Shown: in pieces, positions 1 through 9,297 of the stretch
How positions within the stretch are numbered: position 1 is the stretch's first letter
Layout of the letters: each line of letters starts with the position of its first letter
DNA from: Candidatus Paceibacterota bacterium
GTDB lineage: Bacteria > Actinomycetota > Actinomycetes > Nanopelagicales > Nanopelagicaceae
DNA length: 64,000 nt
NCBI GenBank assembly: GCA_035530615.1
Contig: DATKUL010000002.1
Span: 1 to 64,000, forward strand
Direction: 5' to 3'
Position numbers and translations under genes: made by a program
The notes under the pieces: generated by a model
What the model was told of the DNA's origin: nothing
Database searches by the model: none
Seen by the model: only the letters and a program-made list of their open reading frames with translations

Positions 1-390
1 ACCTAGCGGCCCGACCGGTGCAGGTGCTACCGGTGCAACTGGGGCATCGGGTCCCTCGGGTCTGACCGGACCAACCGGCGCAACTGGACCCTCGGGTCCA
101 TCCGGACTTGAAGGACCTAGCGGCCCGACCGGTGCAGGTGCTACCGGTGCAACTGGCCCATCGGGTCCCTCGGGTCTGACCGGACCAACGGGTGCGACTG
201 GTGCAACGGGACCTTCTGGTCTTACTGGTGCTACCGGCGCAACGGGTGCAACGGGACCTTCTGGTCTTACTGGTGCTACCGGCGCAACGGGCGCAACTGG
301 AGCATCGGGCCCCTCTGGTCTGACCGGACCAACCGGTGCAACTGGAGCATCGGGCCCCTCTGGTCTGACCGGACCAACCGGTGCAACTGG
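1..390 (+). repeat. tandem DNA repeats coding Gly-X-Y triplets
   Basis: The stalk is built from copied DNA blocks, not only similar codons. A block beginning at position 1 recurs at 115, a period of 114 nt (38 codons). A 45-nt block (15 codons) beginning at 203 recurs at 248, and another 45-nt block beginning at 293 recurs at 338. All periods are multiples of 9, so the triplet phase is kept. Such blocks can expand or contract by slippage, making stalk length variable. Confidence 0.85.
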
Positions 391-925
391 ACCTTCTGGT
401 CCCACCGGTGCAGGTGCAACAGGAACAACGGGTGCTAGTGGACCATCTGGTCCATCTGGTTTGACAGGTCCATCTGGTCCATCTGGGCTTACTGGACCAA
501 GTGGCCCTACCGGTTCCCTCACCTCAGCTTCCAACTATCTCGGGGCGGATGTTACGTTGAGTGCGACTCCAAATACTCCAAGCATTACGGGGCCAACCTT
601 GACCCCGGCTGCAGGAACATATTTCGTGACAGGACATTTAACGATTCGGCCTTCGGCTACTGCCGCGCTGCTTGATACGACCGCAAATTTGATGTGCGGA
701 TCAACTATTATTTCAACTTCTGAGGTTGCAATACCGAAGGCTGGCGCGGGCACGTGGGACATTGCCACTATTTCTTTGGCTGGCATTTGCGTTATCGACG
801 CTGTCAATACTGTGATTCACATGGAAGCTTCCGCGACGACCGCAAGTGCCGTAATACTTACATCCCCGATCGCTGGAGGTGTTGCAAATAAGGCAAGCGG
901 AATTCAAATTGTGAAAATAGGGTAG
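2..925 (+). CDS. collagen-like repeat surface protein, 5' end outside window
   Basis: The reading frame is open from the first bases of the window, so only the C-terminal 307 residues are seen. Residues 1 to about 172 are uninterrupted Gly-X-Y triplets, almost all [12 protein letters not shown] or GAS, which is a bacterial collagen-like stalk. The last ~135 residues form a non-repetitive domain rich in small and beta-branched residues with two cysteines. In bacterial collagen-like proteins such a C-terminal domain is often a trimerising jelly-roll head; that role is inferred here. No LPXTG motif or membrane anchor is seen at the C-terminus. The protein probably sits on the cell surface, but the signal peptide is off the edge. 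A second collagen-like gene lies at 34197-34955 on the other strand. Confidence 0.85.
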   Translation, partial: PSGPTGAGATGATGASGPSGLTGPTGATGPSGPSGLEGPSGPTGAGATGATGPSGPSGLTGPTGATGATGPSGLTGATGATGATGPSGLTGATGATGATGASGPSGLTGPTGATGASGPSGLTGPTGATGPSGPTGAGATGTTGASGPSGPSGLTGPSGPSGLTGPSGPTGSLTSASNYLGADVTLSATPNTPSITGPTLTPAAGTYFVTGHLTIRPSATAALLDTTANLMCGSTIISTSEVAIPKAGAGTWDIATISLAGICVIDAVNTVIHMEASATTASAVILTSPIAGGVANKASGIQIVKIG

Positions 926-1031
926 TGCCTCGACGGTCGATTTTTTGAACGCTAGTCATGGAAGGTTGCGCATCCACGGCGCACGGTGAACGATTTGGAA
1001 ACTGTTTTTCGCGATTACATGAATTAAATAA

Positions 1032-2231
1032 TTACCGAGACCTGCGGAATCTCTTTGGAAGAAGTCGTCTCATTTTCTTCTGGATTTTTCTGCCTTGCTC
1101 GATGGGGGAGAGGGCCAAAATTTGCATCTCGGCCGCTTCTTCCGGGGACATGACATCAGTAATAGCAGGGCTGTCGAGATCAAGGGAATCTGCGATCCGC
1201 TCCAAGTTTGTTACTAGAGAAATGCCGCGCGCAAATTGCGCGAGATGAATTTTCTGTCCGCGTTCCATGAATTCCTCGGCTAGAGATTTGAGTGCCGCGC
1301 GCAAATCATTGGTCCTCGCATTGTGCGTCGCCTCTGAAATTTCTTCACCTAGGGTTGAACTCTCTTTTCGAATGGCGATGCCAGCAGAAGTAAGTGCATG
1401 AGAGATTTTTTCAGTGATGCTAGGTGGTAAGTCTTTGTCGAGAGAGATATCAAAAAGAGTTCGCGCGATTGTTCTCACTTGCACGACGGAATGCTCTATC
1501 GCGACGCCGCGTTCGTAGAGTTCTTCGGCTTCCTCTTCTCTTGCCATAGGAAACCACCGTGCGTAAGAGCGAGCCTCAAGCGCTTGGGCTCGGACGGTAG
1601 GAATTTCCTCCATCAGTACTCGTGCTGCTCCAAGCATTTTGGCGGCTATATCTCGCGTGTAACCATAAAACACCGCCTCGGACATTAATTCGAGTAAGTC
1701 CGCTGACTTATCTGCAAGAGATTTGATTCTGTCGATCGTTCGACCGGCGGGAGACTTCGGGTGGGCGAAGTAAGAAAATACGACCGCTATGCACATTCCA
1801 ATAACGGTGGAAAGAGTTCGGTGGATCGCTTTCGTCTCGGCAAGGCCTGGGCCGAGAACAATGAGAGCGGTGATGGGCACATTTATTGATGCAACTTCAC
1901 CTAGATGTAATGCACGCGATGCAACCAGGGAAAGAATGACAGTCACAAAAACTGTTGTTACGCCGAAACCAAAAAAATGTAGTGATATAAAGGCAGTGCC
2001 TACTCCGATCGCAGTGCCAAGGAGTTGGCCAAATCCTTCGCGTAGGGATTTATTTACGGATATTCGAACCGTCAAAGTCGCGACAATGGCTGCAACGAGT
2101 CCACCATTTTCGATCACTTGGTTTCCAACCAGCCACGATACGGCGGCGGCACTTGCGGTTACGAGAATCCATTGAATCCAGTACTTGCGCTTGGCAAAAG
2201 GAGCGATTACTCGTTGCCAGATTGAATTCAT
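1032..2231 (-). CDS. FUSC-family / aromatic acid exporter-like membrane protein
   Basis: This 399-residue protein has an N-terminal half (about residues 15-155) of closely spaced hydrophobic segments, typical of the FUSC and ArAE family of inner-membrane efflux proteins. The C-terminal half (about 160-399) is charged and helical with predicted coiled-coil character, and is cytoplasmic by family analogy. Family members export aromatic or organic acids; the substrate here cannot be told. The ATG at 2231 is preceded by a GGAG motif at a normal distance. It stands alone, convergent with the collagen-like gene and divergent from the acetyltransferase at 2342. No regulator is adjacent. Confidence 0.75.
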   Translation of the reverse strand: MNSIWQRVIAPFAKRKYWIQWILVTASAAAVSWLVGNQVIENGGLVAAIVATLTVRISVNKSLREGFGQLLGTAIGVGTAFISLHFFGFGVTTVFVTVILSLVASRALHLGEVASINVPITALIVLGPGLAETKAIHRTLSTVIGMCIAVVFSYFAHPKSPAGRTIDRIKSLADKSADLLELMSEAVFYGYTRDIAAKMLGAARVLMEEIPTVRAQALEARSYARWFPMAREEEAEELYERGVAIEHSVVQVRTIARTLFDISLDKDLPPSITEKISHALTSAGIAIRKESSTLGEEISEATHNARTNDLRAALKSLAEEFMERGQKIHLAQFARGISLVTNLERIADSLDLDSPAITDVMSPEEAAEMQILALSPIEQGRKIQKKMRRLLPKRFRRSR

Positions 2232-2341
2232 TGACTTCTCCGCCTCTGAGGAAATACAGGTTATCAGGGTGGTTTCATTCTGAACTGCATCGCAATTAAA
2301 GTTATGCTTCGTTGTCGCTTCTAACGTTAAGGTTCATTTTT

Positions 2342-3058
2342 ATGGCGAAAGAAATAAATCATTCCCAAGTGTTAGACGACGCGGTGTGGTCAGCGCTTAG
2401 TGGACCTCACGCCTTAATGGCAGAAGTGCATGGAATGTCCAGGCGCTATCCATTGGACATCTCTCCGTTTGGCGCGATAGAAGATCCTCACAATCCGCAA
2501 GCATGGCGTGACCTTTCAGAATTAATCGGCCCTGGTGGGCATGTTCTTCTAACAGGTCCAGAACTCCACATCGCGGACGGCTGGGAAATTATTGATGGCG
2601 GATTTGGCCTGCAGATGACTGGAGAGGATGTCGAGGGAGAACTCGATACCGAGGGAGAACTCGATGCCGAGGCGATTCCGCTTGGCGATGATGATGTGCC
2701 AGAAATGCTCGATCTTGTTTCCCGCACTCAACCAGGTCCCTTTCTTCCACGCACTATCGAGCTTGGTGGGTACTTAGGGTTTCGCGTAAATGGCGCACTT
2801 GTCGCCATGGCCGGTTGCCGGATTCATCCCCAGGGTTGGCGTGAGATCAGTGCCGTCTGCACGGATGAGTCGCAACGGGGGAAGGGGTTGGCGGGTCGCC
2901 TTGTGAAGGCGGTTGCTGCCAACATTCGAGCCGAGGGGGATATGCCGTTCCTTCACGTCTCTGAATCAAATGCAAATGCAATTCGCCTGTATCTAGCCAT
3001 GGGATTTCGGATTAGGATGCGCACGCAATTTGCCGTCATTAAAGAGGTTTCAGCGTAG
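2342..3058 (+). CDS. GNAT-family N-acetyltransferase
   Basis: A 238-residue protein whose C-terminal part (about residues 120-235) is a GNAT acetyltransferase fold. The acetyl-CoA pyrophosphate-binding loop QRGKGLAGRL is at about 178-187, followed by the SNANAIRLYLAMGF segment typical of the FR47-like subgroup. An acidic spacer with the duplicated GELD motif lies at about 98-110. I chose the ATG at 2342 over an upstream TTG at 2312: TAAGGT (2328-2333) lies 8 nt before it and could be a leaderless -10 or a weak ribosome-binding site. The acceptor substrate is unknown. It is transcribed toward the thioredoxin gene with a 170-nt gap. Confidence 0.8.
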   Translation: MAKEINHSQVLDDAVWSALSGPHALMAEVHGMSRRYPLDISPFGAIEDPHNPQAWRDLSELIGPGGHVLLTGPELHIADGWEIIDGGFGLQMTGEDVEGELDTEGELDAEAIPLGDDDVPEMLDLVSRTQPGPFLPRTIELGGYLGFRVNGALVAMAGCRIHPQGWREISAVCTDESQRGKGLAGRLVKAVAANIRAEGDMPFLHVSESNANAIRLYLAMGFRIRMRTQFAVIKEVSA

Positions 3059-3231
3059 TTTTTTGCTCATTTCTGTGACCCCGGTTACAGGATGTACAGG
3101 GAATAAAAGGAGGTTAACTTCGGTTAATAGCCAACGAGGGATGTCTATTGCACTCGGCTTTAGCATTACCAATCCACGTGCCCACGTAGTTATTGAGAAA
3201 CTTCAAGAGTTGTTAGAGAGGACTAGTTAAT

Positions 3232-3606
3232 ATGGCCACAATCAATATCGGGAACGAATCCTTCAGTGAGACAGTCAGCAAAGGCGGGATTACCTTTGTA
3301 GATTTCTGGGCTGCTTGGTGTGGACCTTGCAGAATGTTCGCTCCAGTATTTGAAGCTGCCTCTGAGAAGTTTCCAGAGATTACTTTTGCCAAGGTTGATA
3401 CAGAAGCCGAGCAAGAATTGGCGCAGGGCGCGGGAATCTCCTCCATCCCAACCTTGATGGCTTTCAAGGATGGAATCTTGGTTTTCAGCCAACCTGGTGC
3501 GCTTCCTGCCCCGTCATTTGAAGAGTTGATTCAAGCCGTTCAGGGCTTGGATATGGACGACGTCCGCAAGCAGATTGCCGAAGAAGAGGCAGCAGCCAAA
3601 GGATAG
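3232..3606 (+). CDS. trxA: thioredoxin
   Basis: A 124-residue thioredoxin. The redox motif WCGPC has its cysteines at positions 30 and 33, preceded by the VDFWAAWC strand. The cis-proline is in the SSIPTLMAF segment. The protein reduces protein disulfides in the cytosol, using electrons from thioredoxin reductase (not in this window). There is no signal peptide. It is slightly longer than the usual ~105-110 residues because of an acidic Ala/Glu-rich tail after residue 108. The gene stands alone: trhO follows on the opposite strand 14 nt away, end to end. A strong AAAGGAGG sits 120 nt upstream, with no convincing long gene behind it. Confidence 0.92.
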   Translation: MATINIGNESFSETVSKGGITFVDFWAAWCGPCRMFAPVFEAASEKFPEITFAKVDTEAEQELAQGAGISSIPTLMAFKDGILVFSQPGALPAPSFEELIQAVQGLDMDDVRKQIAEEEAAAKG

Positions 3607-3620
3607 GCACCGAGTCTGAT

Positions 3621-4508
3621 CTATATGAACGTTTGGTCATGCGAGCAGTACTTATTCGATTGATTGTTGGCGCAAGACTCGCAGAGTAGGACCAATTCGT
3701 GGCAGGCGACATTGGCACAGTTATAAAATTGCTTCGTTGCAGTCGAACATTTTTCGCACTCGCCAATGATTTTTGTATTTTCTGAGAAGTCAATCGCCAT
3801 GCGTGCGTCAAATGTGTAAAGGGATCCCTCCCACAGAGAGCTATCGCCATACTTCTTGCCGTACCTCACAATTCCACCTTCAATTTGGTAGACCTCTTTG
3901 AATCCGCGTTTCTTCATTACCGATGAAAGGACTTCGCACCTTATTCCGCCTGTGCAGTAGGTGACAATCGGCTTTTCTTTGAGGTGATCGTATTTGCCAC
4001 TTTCAATCTCGCTTACGAAGTCCCGAGAAGTCATTACATCAGGCACAACCGCATTTCGGAATTTCCCGATCTTCGCTTCGAAGGCATTGCGGCCATCGAA
4101 GAAAACAACATCGTCACCGCGTTCTTTGACTAATTTCTCTACGTCGTAGGGCTTGAGATGCACTCCGCCGCCGACAACGCCATTCTCATCAACTTCAAGT
4201 TCTGTTGGATTTCCAAATGCAACGAGCTCATCGCGTACACGTACCTTGAGACGAGGAAAATCATTTCCATCACCATCTGACCATTTGAAATCGATTTTCT
4301 TAAATCCTGGGTAAGCCTTTGTGGCTTTGACATATTTCTTTAGGGCGGACATATCTCCACCAAGAGTTCCGTTAATGCCGTGCGGTGAAATCAAGATACG
4401 TCCATTTAGACCGAGTGCTTCACAGAGGGTCTGCTGCCAGAGTCGAATTGCTTCGGGGTCGGAAATAGGCGTGAAACCGTAATAAAGAATAACCTTTTGA
4501 AGTTCCAC
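3621..4508 (-). CDS. trhO: tRNA uridine(34) hydroxylase TrhO (rhodanese family)
   Basis: A 295-residue protein of the YceA/TrhO family, which hydroxylates uridine 34 in tRNA anticodons as the first step to 5-(carboxy)methoxyuridine. The N-terminal ~95 residues are the family-specific domain ([11 protein letters not shown] motif at about 41-51). A rhodanese domain follows at about 118-220, with catalytic Cys185 in the loop YCTGGIRCE. The C-terminal ~45 residues carry about eight cysteines in paired CxxC-like arrangements, which suggests zinc binding as in other family members. It is convergent with trxA. An AGG-containing sequence precedes the ATG at 4508. Confidence 0.9.
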   Translation of the reverse strand: MELQKVILYYGFTPISDPEAIRLWQQTLCEALGLNGRILISPHGINGTLGGDMSALKKYVKATKAYPGFKKIDFKWSDGDGNDFPRLKVRVRDELVAFGNPTELEVDENGVVGGGVHLKPYDVEKLVKERGDDVVFFDGRNAFEAKIGKFRNAVVPDVMTSRDFVSEIESGKYDHLKEKPIVTYCTGGIRCEVLSSVMKKRGFKEVYQIEGGIVRYGKKYGDSSLWEGSLYTFDARMAIDFSENTKIIGECEKCSTATKQFYNCANVACHELVLLCESCANNQSNKYCSHDQTFI

Positions 4509-4658
4509 GGAGGAATCTTACCCAATGGAGATACCATTTTTTTCTAACGTAAGGCTACGCGTTTGTGACAAGTTGGCGAAGGCAGAACCCACTTTCTGGC
4601 AGTAATCGGCGTACTGTTTAGGCGTGGGTCACGTACAGGGCACAAGGAGGCTTTGAGA

Positions 4659-5102
4659 ATGAAAAAGTCACCGAACCAAATACTGGCTACTGTCTTCGCG
4701 TTACTAATCATCGCAGTTGTTCTTGTGACTCTCTTTACCTCTGGGAACGCATCTAAAACCCTTGACCCTGCGACGCCGGCGGGGACCGTGCAGGGTTATT
4801 TGGCCGCCGTGCTAAAGGGCGATTATGAGAAGGCAGCGCAGTTCATTTCATCGGAAAGTTCGTGTGATGTTCAAGATCTTGATCGCGTCTACACAATGGA
4901 CACAGCACGGGTCGATCTCGTCAAAACGGAGGTAGACGGTGAGCACGCACAGGTCTGGGTTAAAGTCGATTACCCGTCTGGTGCACCATTTGATGCGGTG
5001 AGGGTGGAAGATCACACCTTTCGTCTCATCCAAGTGAATAATCATTGGTTGCTAACTGGAATTCCATGGCCACTTTATGATTGCGGAGTGATCGCGAAAT
5101 GA
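4659..5102 (+). CDS. membrane-anchored hypothetical protein, NTF2-like
   Basis: A 147-residue protein with one N-terminal membrane segment (about residues 8-27) and an extracytoplasmic domain of about 110 residues. The start at 4659 has a textbook AAGGAGG at 4644-4650. The outer part resembles small NTF2-like or DUF4878-type folds, with a helix (VQGYLAAVLKGDYEKAAQF) followed by beta strands and two cysteines, Cys67 and Cys141 or nearby, that might pair. That fold assignment is inference from the pattern. The stop overlaps the start of the next gene as ATGA, so the two are translationally coupled and probably work together in the membrane. Confidence 0.65.
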   Translation: MKKSPNQILATVFALLIIAVVLVTLFTSGNASKTLDPATPAGTVQGYLAAVLKGDYEKAAQFISSESSCDVQDLDRVYTMDTARVDLVKTEVDGEHAQVWVKVDYPSGAPFDAVRVEDHTFRLIQVNNHWLLTGIPWPLYDCGVIAK

Positions 5103-6805
5103 TAATTGGCGCTCTATTTCCAGTCATTCTTCTTGTCATAGTCATTTTGGTCATTCGGAGATTTACTAGTCGTGATGATCACGGTCCCGTAACAGGGAAT
5201 TCCGTGAGGAGATTTTTCCAATTCCTCCTCATGTATGGACTTCTCGTTGTATCAGGAGTGGGGTTCTCTGGATTACTTGGACGACTTCTGCGCGCAGACA
5301 GCCTTGTGGTCCTAGACCAAACCGGACTAGCGAGAAACTTTTCATTCGTTGTCGTTGGTGTTCCTCTGTATGCACTTTTGGCCTTCTGGACAAGGCGCAA
5401 ATTCATCGCCGAGCCCGTTGAGGCAAAGTCATTCGGTTGGACTTTCTATATCACCGCATCTTCTGTAACCGCGCTTCTCTTTACTTTTTTTGCGTTCCGC
5501 GAGATTCTCACGTGGGCAGTAGACGATGTGAACTACAACGGCGAATCAATCGCCAGAGTTATTGTTTGGGGAGCAATCTGGGGCGCACATTGGTGGCTTG
5601 ATGCTCGAGTTACTCCTAAGACCAGTACCAGATATCACCACCTCATTGGATCACTTATTGGACTGGTGGCAGTGTTTGTCGGCTTGAGCGATTTGCTCTC
5701 TGCGGGTCTTGGTCGCGTTTTTCATCTAGGTGGAGATGCAATTTTCATGCGAGGAGGCGACTCCATTTGGTTGAGCGCTATTACCTTGATCACTGGAATA
5801 CCGGTTTGGTGGCTCTACTGGATGAGGACATACTCAAAATCTTCCAAAGACTCGCTCTGGTTTGGCTACGTATTGCTGGCAGGTGTGGCTGGCGGACTGA
5901 TAGTCGCAGTTTCGTGTGCCAGCACGGTTCTCTACCAAGTTTTAGTCTGGTTCATAGGGGAGCCAGCCTCTACAGAGGCCGCATTCCATTTTCAGAACGC
6001 GTCAAATTTCGCAGGCGCGGCCATAGTCGGCTTCATAACATGGTGGTACCACCATGCGGTACTCGATGAAGAGAGAGTCGCTGCTCGAACTGAGGTGCAG
6101 CGGATTTATGAATATTTAATTGCTGGTATTGGTCTTGCAGCGGCATCTGGTGGAATTGGAGTGCTTCTTACTGCACTTGTTCAAGAGCTCACTAGTTCTA
6201 CATCGCTAGTCGGCGGTAGTGGTTCTAGCAATACCCTAATCGCAGCGGGCACGCTCTTGATTATTGGTGGACCAGTGTGGTTGATATTCTGGAGCCGGGT
6301 TCAGAATGCCACGCAGAAATCTCCTGCAACAGAGCATGCATCCGCTACCCGTCGAATCTATCTTTTTCTACTTTTCGGCGTAGGTGGACTGGCTGGAGTA
6401 GTCGCCCTGTTAGTTGGGGTTTTCTTCTTCTTCGACGATGTATTTAAAGGAAACTTCGGTATCGCCACTTTTCACCGAGCCCGCTTTACTATAAGTATTT
6501 TGCTAACAGCTTTTGCGGTCGCTGGTTACCACTGGATGATTTATAGGAACGAACGAGAACTTGGGATACCAGGTCAAAAAGGACTTCAGTTTGTTTTCCT
6601 CATCGGAGCGAAGGATATTGAATTGAACCGCGCAATAACTCATCAGACGGGCGCTCGAGTCCAAGCCTGGAAACGAGTTAATGACACAAGCAGTTTTGGA
6701 TCGACTGAGGAAGTGCTAAAGATTCTGTCAGCAGTTGAAAGCGAGAACGTTCTCTTACTTGCCGACCCAGACGGAGTGAAGGTAATTCCAATCGATCGCG
6801 ATTAA
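5099..6805 (+). CDS. polytopic membrane protein with DUF5671-like repeats
   Basis: A 568-residue integral membrane protein. At least a dozen hydrophobic segments are arranged in four similar blocks, each with a motif like FF-FR-E-L followed by GG-(I/V)W--YW. This repetition matches the DUF5671 family of unknown function. The C-terminal ~60 residues (after about 510) are soluble and may be a small cytoplasmic domain. I chose the ATG at 5099 because it overlaps the upstream stop by four bases (ATGA); an in-frame earlier start at 5081 would lie inside the upstream gene. Function is unknown. The coupling with the 4659 gene suggests a two-component membrane complex. Confidence 0.65.
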   Translation: MIIGALFPVILLVIVILVIRRFTSRDDHGPVTGNSVRRFFQFLLMYGLLVVSGVGFSGLLGRLLRADSLVVLDQTGLARNFSFVVVGVPLYALLAFWTRRKFIAEPVEAKSFGWTFYITASSVTALLFTFFAFREILTWAVDDVNYNGESIARVIVWGAIWGAHWWLDARVTPKTSTRYHHLIGSLIGLVAVFVGLSDLLSAGLGRVFHLGGDAIFMRGGDSIWLSAITLITGIPVWWLYWMRTYSKSSKDSLWFGYVLLAGVAGGLIVAVSCASTVLYQVLVWFIGEPASTEAAFHFQNASNFAGAAIVGFITWWYHHAVLDEERVAARTEVQRIYEYLIAGIGLAAASGGIGVLLTALVQELTSSTSLVGGSGSSNTLIAAGTLLIIGGPVWLIFWSRVQNATQKSPATEHASATRRIYLFLLFGVGGLAGVVALLVGVFFFFDDVFKGNFGIATFHRARFTISILLTAFAVAGYHWMIYRNERELGIPGQKGLQFVFLIGAKDIELNRAITHQTGARVQAWKRVNDTSSFGSTEEVLKILSAVESENVLLLADPDGVKVIPIDRD

Positions 6806-6828
6806 TTCTCTTGCGAGAGCCGTAGAAA

Positions 6829-7800
6829 CTACAGCCAGTCAGATTTTTTGAATTTTCGAAAGAGAAACAATGTCAACAAAACCATCCCACCGATCACAAG
6901 TGGATAGCCAAAACGAGTGCTAAGTTCTGGCATGTGTTCGAAGTTCATTCCGTAGATGCCTGCGATCATTGTTGGCCCCGAAGCAAGTGCGACCCACGCC
7001 GTAATTTTTCTTACGTCAATATTCTGTTGAACTTGTACGTGGGCTAGGTCTGCTTGCAGAACAGAAGTGAGCATCGAGTCCAATCCGGTGGCGTGGTCGC
7101 AAGCGCGCATTAAGTGGTCTAACGTGTCTCGGAAGAAGGGTTTTAGCGGCTCGGGTACCAGGGTGAAGTTCTCACCAGCTACTTTCTGCACGGGGAGAAC
7201 AAGCGGCTCGATAGCGTGACGAAACTCGATGAATTCTCTCTTTAGAAAGTAGATATCTTGCGAGAAGGTTTGGCGTCTGCCGCTAAAGACTTTGGTTTCT
7301 AGCCTCGCAACCTCTTGTTCGAGGGCTGTGGCAATCGCTATGTACCCATCAATAACTCGATCAAGAACTGCGTGAAGAACCGCATAGGGTCCAAGGGCCA
7401 TCAGCTCTGGCTTTGCTTCAAGATCTCTTCGCACGGTGGCCAGAGGAGAACCTTCCCCGTGACGCACAATCACAATGAAATGATCGGATATAAAGCAGAG
7501 AATTTCGCCGGTGGAAATTTCTGTTTCGGTTGGGTCAAAGAAAACTGTTTTTAAAACGAAGAGAGTGAGACCTTCATAGCCTTCTATCTTTGGACGTTGT
7601 TTAGCGTGTACTGCATCTTCTACAGCGAGGGGATGGAAATTCAGTTCACCCACGATCATTTGCAATTCTTCATGGGACGGTTCCGCCAGACCCAGCCAGA
7701 CAAACCCTCCGCTGGATTTTGCAATGTCTACTAAGTCCGAGATATCGGTTGGTCCATCAACGCGTATGCCTTTTTGGTAAAGCGCGGAGTCAACGATCAC
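6829..7800 (-). CDS. corA: CorA-family divalent cation transporter
   Basis: A 323-residue CorA-type magnesium/cobalt channel. The cytoplasmic N-terminal domain runs to about residue 255 and includes the long helix that forms the funnel. Two transmembrane helices follow. The signature YGMN, with GMN at residues 284-286, forms the selectivity loop at the end of the first helix. The C-terminus is basic (FRKFKKSDWL), as in the family. The GTG start at 7800 lies 5 nt behind a perfect TATAAT on the same strand, so the message is probably leaderless. It is convergent with the 5099 membrane gene. Mg versus Co or Ni preference cannot be read from the sequence. Confidence 0.9.
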   Translation of the reverse strand: MIVDSALYQKGIRVDGPTDISDLVDIAKSSGGFVWLGLAEPSHEELQMIVGELNFHPLAVEDAVHAKQRPKIEGYEGLTLFVLKTVFFDPTETEISTGEILCFISDHFIVIVRHGEGSPLATVRRDLEAKPELMALGPYAVLHAVLDRVIDGYIAIATALEQEVARLETKVFSGRRQTFSQDIYFLKREFIEFRHAIEPLVLPVQKVAGENFTLVPEPLKPFFRDTLDHLMRACDHATGLDSMLTSVLQADLAHVQVQQNIDVRKITAWVALASGPTMIAGIYGMNFEHMPELSTRFGYPLVIGGMVLLTLFLFRKFKKSDWL

Positions 7801-7805
7801 ACGAA

Positions 7806-7811
7806 ATTATA
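7806..7811 (-). promoter_or_regulatory. -10 box for corA (leaderless-type)
   Basis: The minus strand carries TATAAT here, ending 5 nt before the corA GTG. Transcription starting 6-8 nt downstream would begin at or next to the start codon, and no ribosome-binding site is present. No convincing -35 was found. Confidence 0.5.
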
Positions 7812-7903
7812 TTGCTTTAGTTCGTGCCGAGTGCAAAATTTGGAGTGGAGAATCTAGTCAAGGGGTTCGGTATTGACTACAGTGTTCAAAAAGGGGGCAT
7901 GAA

Positions 7904-8341
7904 GTGAAGAGATTTCTGGCTTCAGGAGTAGCTCTAGGCATCATGGTCGCCACGCTCGGGGCGACGGGCGCATCTGCAGCGGATCCGCTTCCAGGATCAA
8001 GTGCGTGCAACAAGGTTAAGGCCCAGGTTCTGGCGTATGAAAAGCAGGAACAGATTTTTAAGAAGGATTATGAGCCCGTGAACGGTATATGGTCTTGGTT
8101 TTTTACGAGTGCTCATCTGAACAAATACTGGAATCTACAGAAGGAGATTGTCGATTTTGAAGTAGCAATGTTTGCGTACGACGTGAAGAATATTTCATGT
8201 TTCACGCCACGTCAGCGGAGATATGCCAAGACTGAATTTGAAGAATGGAAGAGCATTCAGAGATTCATCGCGGAGACACCTGATTGGGTGACTGGTTTTT
8301 CATTCGTCCCAATTGCCTGGGATTCCATCTTCAAGGCTTAA
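7904..8341 (+). CDS. secreted hypothetical protein
   Basis: A 145-residue protein with a clear Sec signal peptide: a basic start, a hydrophobic core and a GASA-A cleavage site near residue 26. The mature part is about 120 residues, largely helical, rich in Lys, Glu, Phe and Trp, with two cysteines (about 35 and 99) that could pair. The GTG at 7904 is the only sensible start, since the nearby ATG at 7899 hits a stop after one codon. I recognise no family. It converges on another secreted protein (8475-9092), with a hairpin element between them. Confidence 0.65.
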   Translation: MKRFLASGVALGIMVATLGATGASAADPLPGSSACNKVKAQVLAYEKQEQIFKKDYEPVNGIWSWFFTSAHLNKYWNLQKEIVDFEVAMFAYDVKNISCFTPRQRRYAKTEFEEWKSIQRFIAETPDWVTGFSFVPIAWDSIFKA

Positions 8342-8395
8342 GACCTCATGTGCTCGTCTAGTTCGATTTGGTGCAACTTGCGAATTTGTATAGAC

Positions 8396-8469
8396 AAATC
8401 AAAACCCCCGACTCCTATTTAGAACTCCAACTTTCGGGGTTCAGTTCACATGAGCCGGGAGTTTTGATT
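8396..8469. terminator. bidirectional hairpin element, copy 1 of a structured repeat
   Basis: A 14-bp stem with one mismatch is formed by 8396-8409 and 8456-8469; both strands then read GTTTT, so it can end transcription of the two convergent genes. Inside the long loop is a second hairpin, GAACTCC (8422-8428) with GGGGTTC (8436-8442). The core at 8425-8449 matches 60446-60470 at 23 of 25 positions with a similar layout around it. This makes it more than an ordinary terminator. Confidence 0.6.
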
Positions 8470-8474
8470 ATTCG

Positions 8475-9092
8475 CTATTTAGTTTTTTTGTTCTTCCCGT
8501 TATCGGGCTTTGTTGGAGCGAGAGGCTTCACAGGATTGGATGGCTTGACTGGAAGCGGTGGCTTGGTCAACTCTGCTGGTTTAACTGGCTTAACTGGGGC
8601 GGCACCCAGGGCAGCTTTAGCGCTCTGGAATGCTTCGTTCGCCGCGGAAGTTGCGGTTGCATGATTCTTAAGCGCCAGTTCCATTTGTGCATCGGTCGTG
8701 GCGGAGGCCACAGCCGCGAGGAATTCGCTATCTGCTTTGTTCATAGCTGCCCGGCGAGCGGTGATGATAGGTGTCAATTTTGCCAGGTAGGCGGCTTCAA
8801 GGACCCGATACTGCTCTAACGCTGCCTTGTATGGTGCTAGATACTTGTCGAGAGTTGCTTGCCAATCGGCCCAGTACTTCTCCATGGCGATTCGGTAGTT
8901 AATTGAATTGACGGTGAGTGCAATCCGGAATTTCAAAAGTCCGGTCTTGTAGGCGAGTAAATCTGCACTACTGGCAGAGGTGGATTTAGTTGCTTTTGGG
9001 GTGGCGGTTTCATCGGCGCTTACAACGCTCGCCGAACTCATAATCAATCCTGCCGTCAGGAGAGCTGCGCCCAACGTTCTTCTAGTTTTCAT
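8475..9092 (-). CDS. secreted helical protein with Pro/Lys-rich tail
   Basis: A 205-residue protein with a Sec signal peptide (first ~26 residues, cleavage after VVSA). The mature region from about 45 to 155 is Ala-rich and helical, with Tyr and Trp spaced as in a helical bundle. The tail from about 163 to the end is a low-complexity run of PVKP, PPLP and similar units ending in KNKKTK. Such tails often bind or span cell-wall material, but this is inference. No family is recognised. The ATG at 9092 is preceded by an AGGAGTAA-type ribosome-binding site. Confidence 0.65.
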   Translation of the reverse strand: MKTRRTLGAALLTAGLIMSSASVVSADETATPKATKSTSASSADLLAYKTGLLKFRIALTVNSINYRIAMEKYWADWQATLDKYLAPYKAALEQYRVLEAAYLAKLTPIITARRAAMNKADSEFLAAVASATTDAQMELALKNHATATSAANEAFQSAKAALGAAPVKPVKPAELTKPPLPVKPSNPVKPLAPTKPDNGKNKKTK

Positions 9093-9297
9093 GATTTACT
9101 CCTCAAGCGAAGTCGGGCCCTATTGCCCCACGTAAAAAGTTTTGACGATGACTTTGTGCATTCTCTGAGAGAATTCTCCTGCGCTTATGTGGATTTTGAA
9201 AGGAAATTAGGGCTGATTCTCGTCTTCCCTGCAGACAAATCCAAGGGGCAGTTGTAGCATCAAAGTGAGGTCTTACATCACTTGTTAGGAGGTGGCG

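Noticed and set aside
958-1248. 96-codon plus-strand frame opposite the FUSC-type gene
   Set aside because: Antisense shadow of the minus-strand C-terminal coding region; Arg/Ser-rich with no ribosome-binding site.
3141-3230. 29-codon frame before trxA with a nearby AAAGGAGG
   Set aside because: The strong AAAGGAGG at 3106-3113 is 28 nt from the ATG, too far, and the peptide has no recognisable feature.
9150-9185. GAGAATTCTC palindrome before the FN3 gene
   Set aside because: A 10-bp palindrome in an AT-rich gap can occur by chance; no second copy or promoter context was found.
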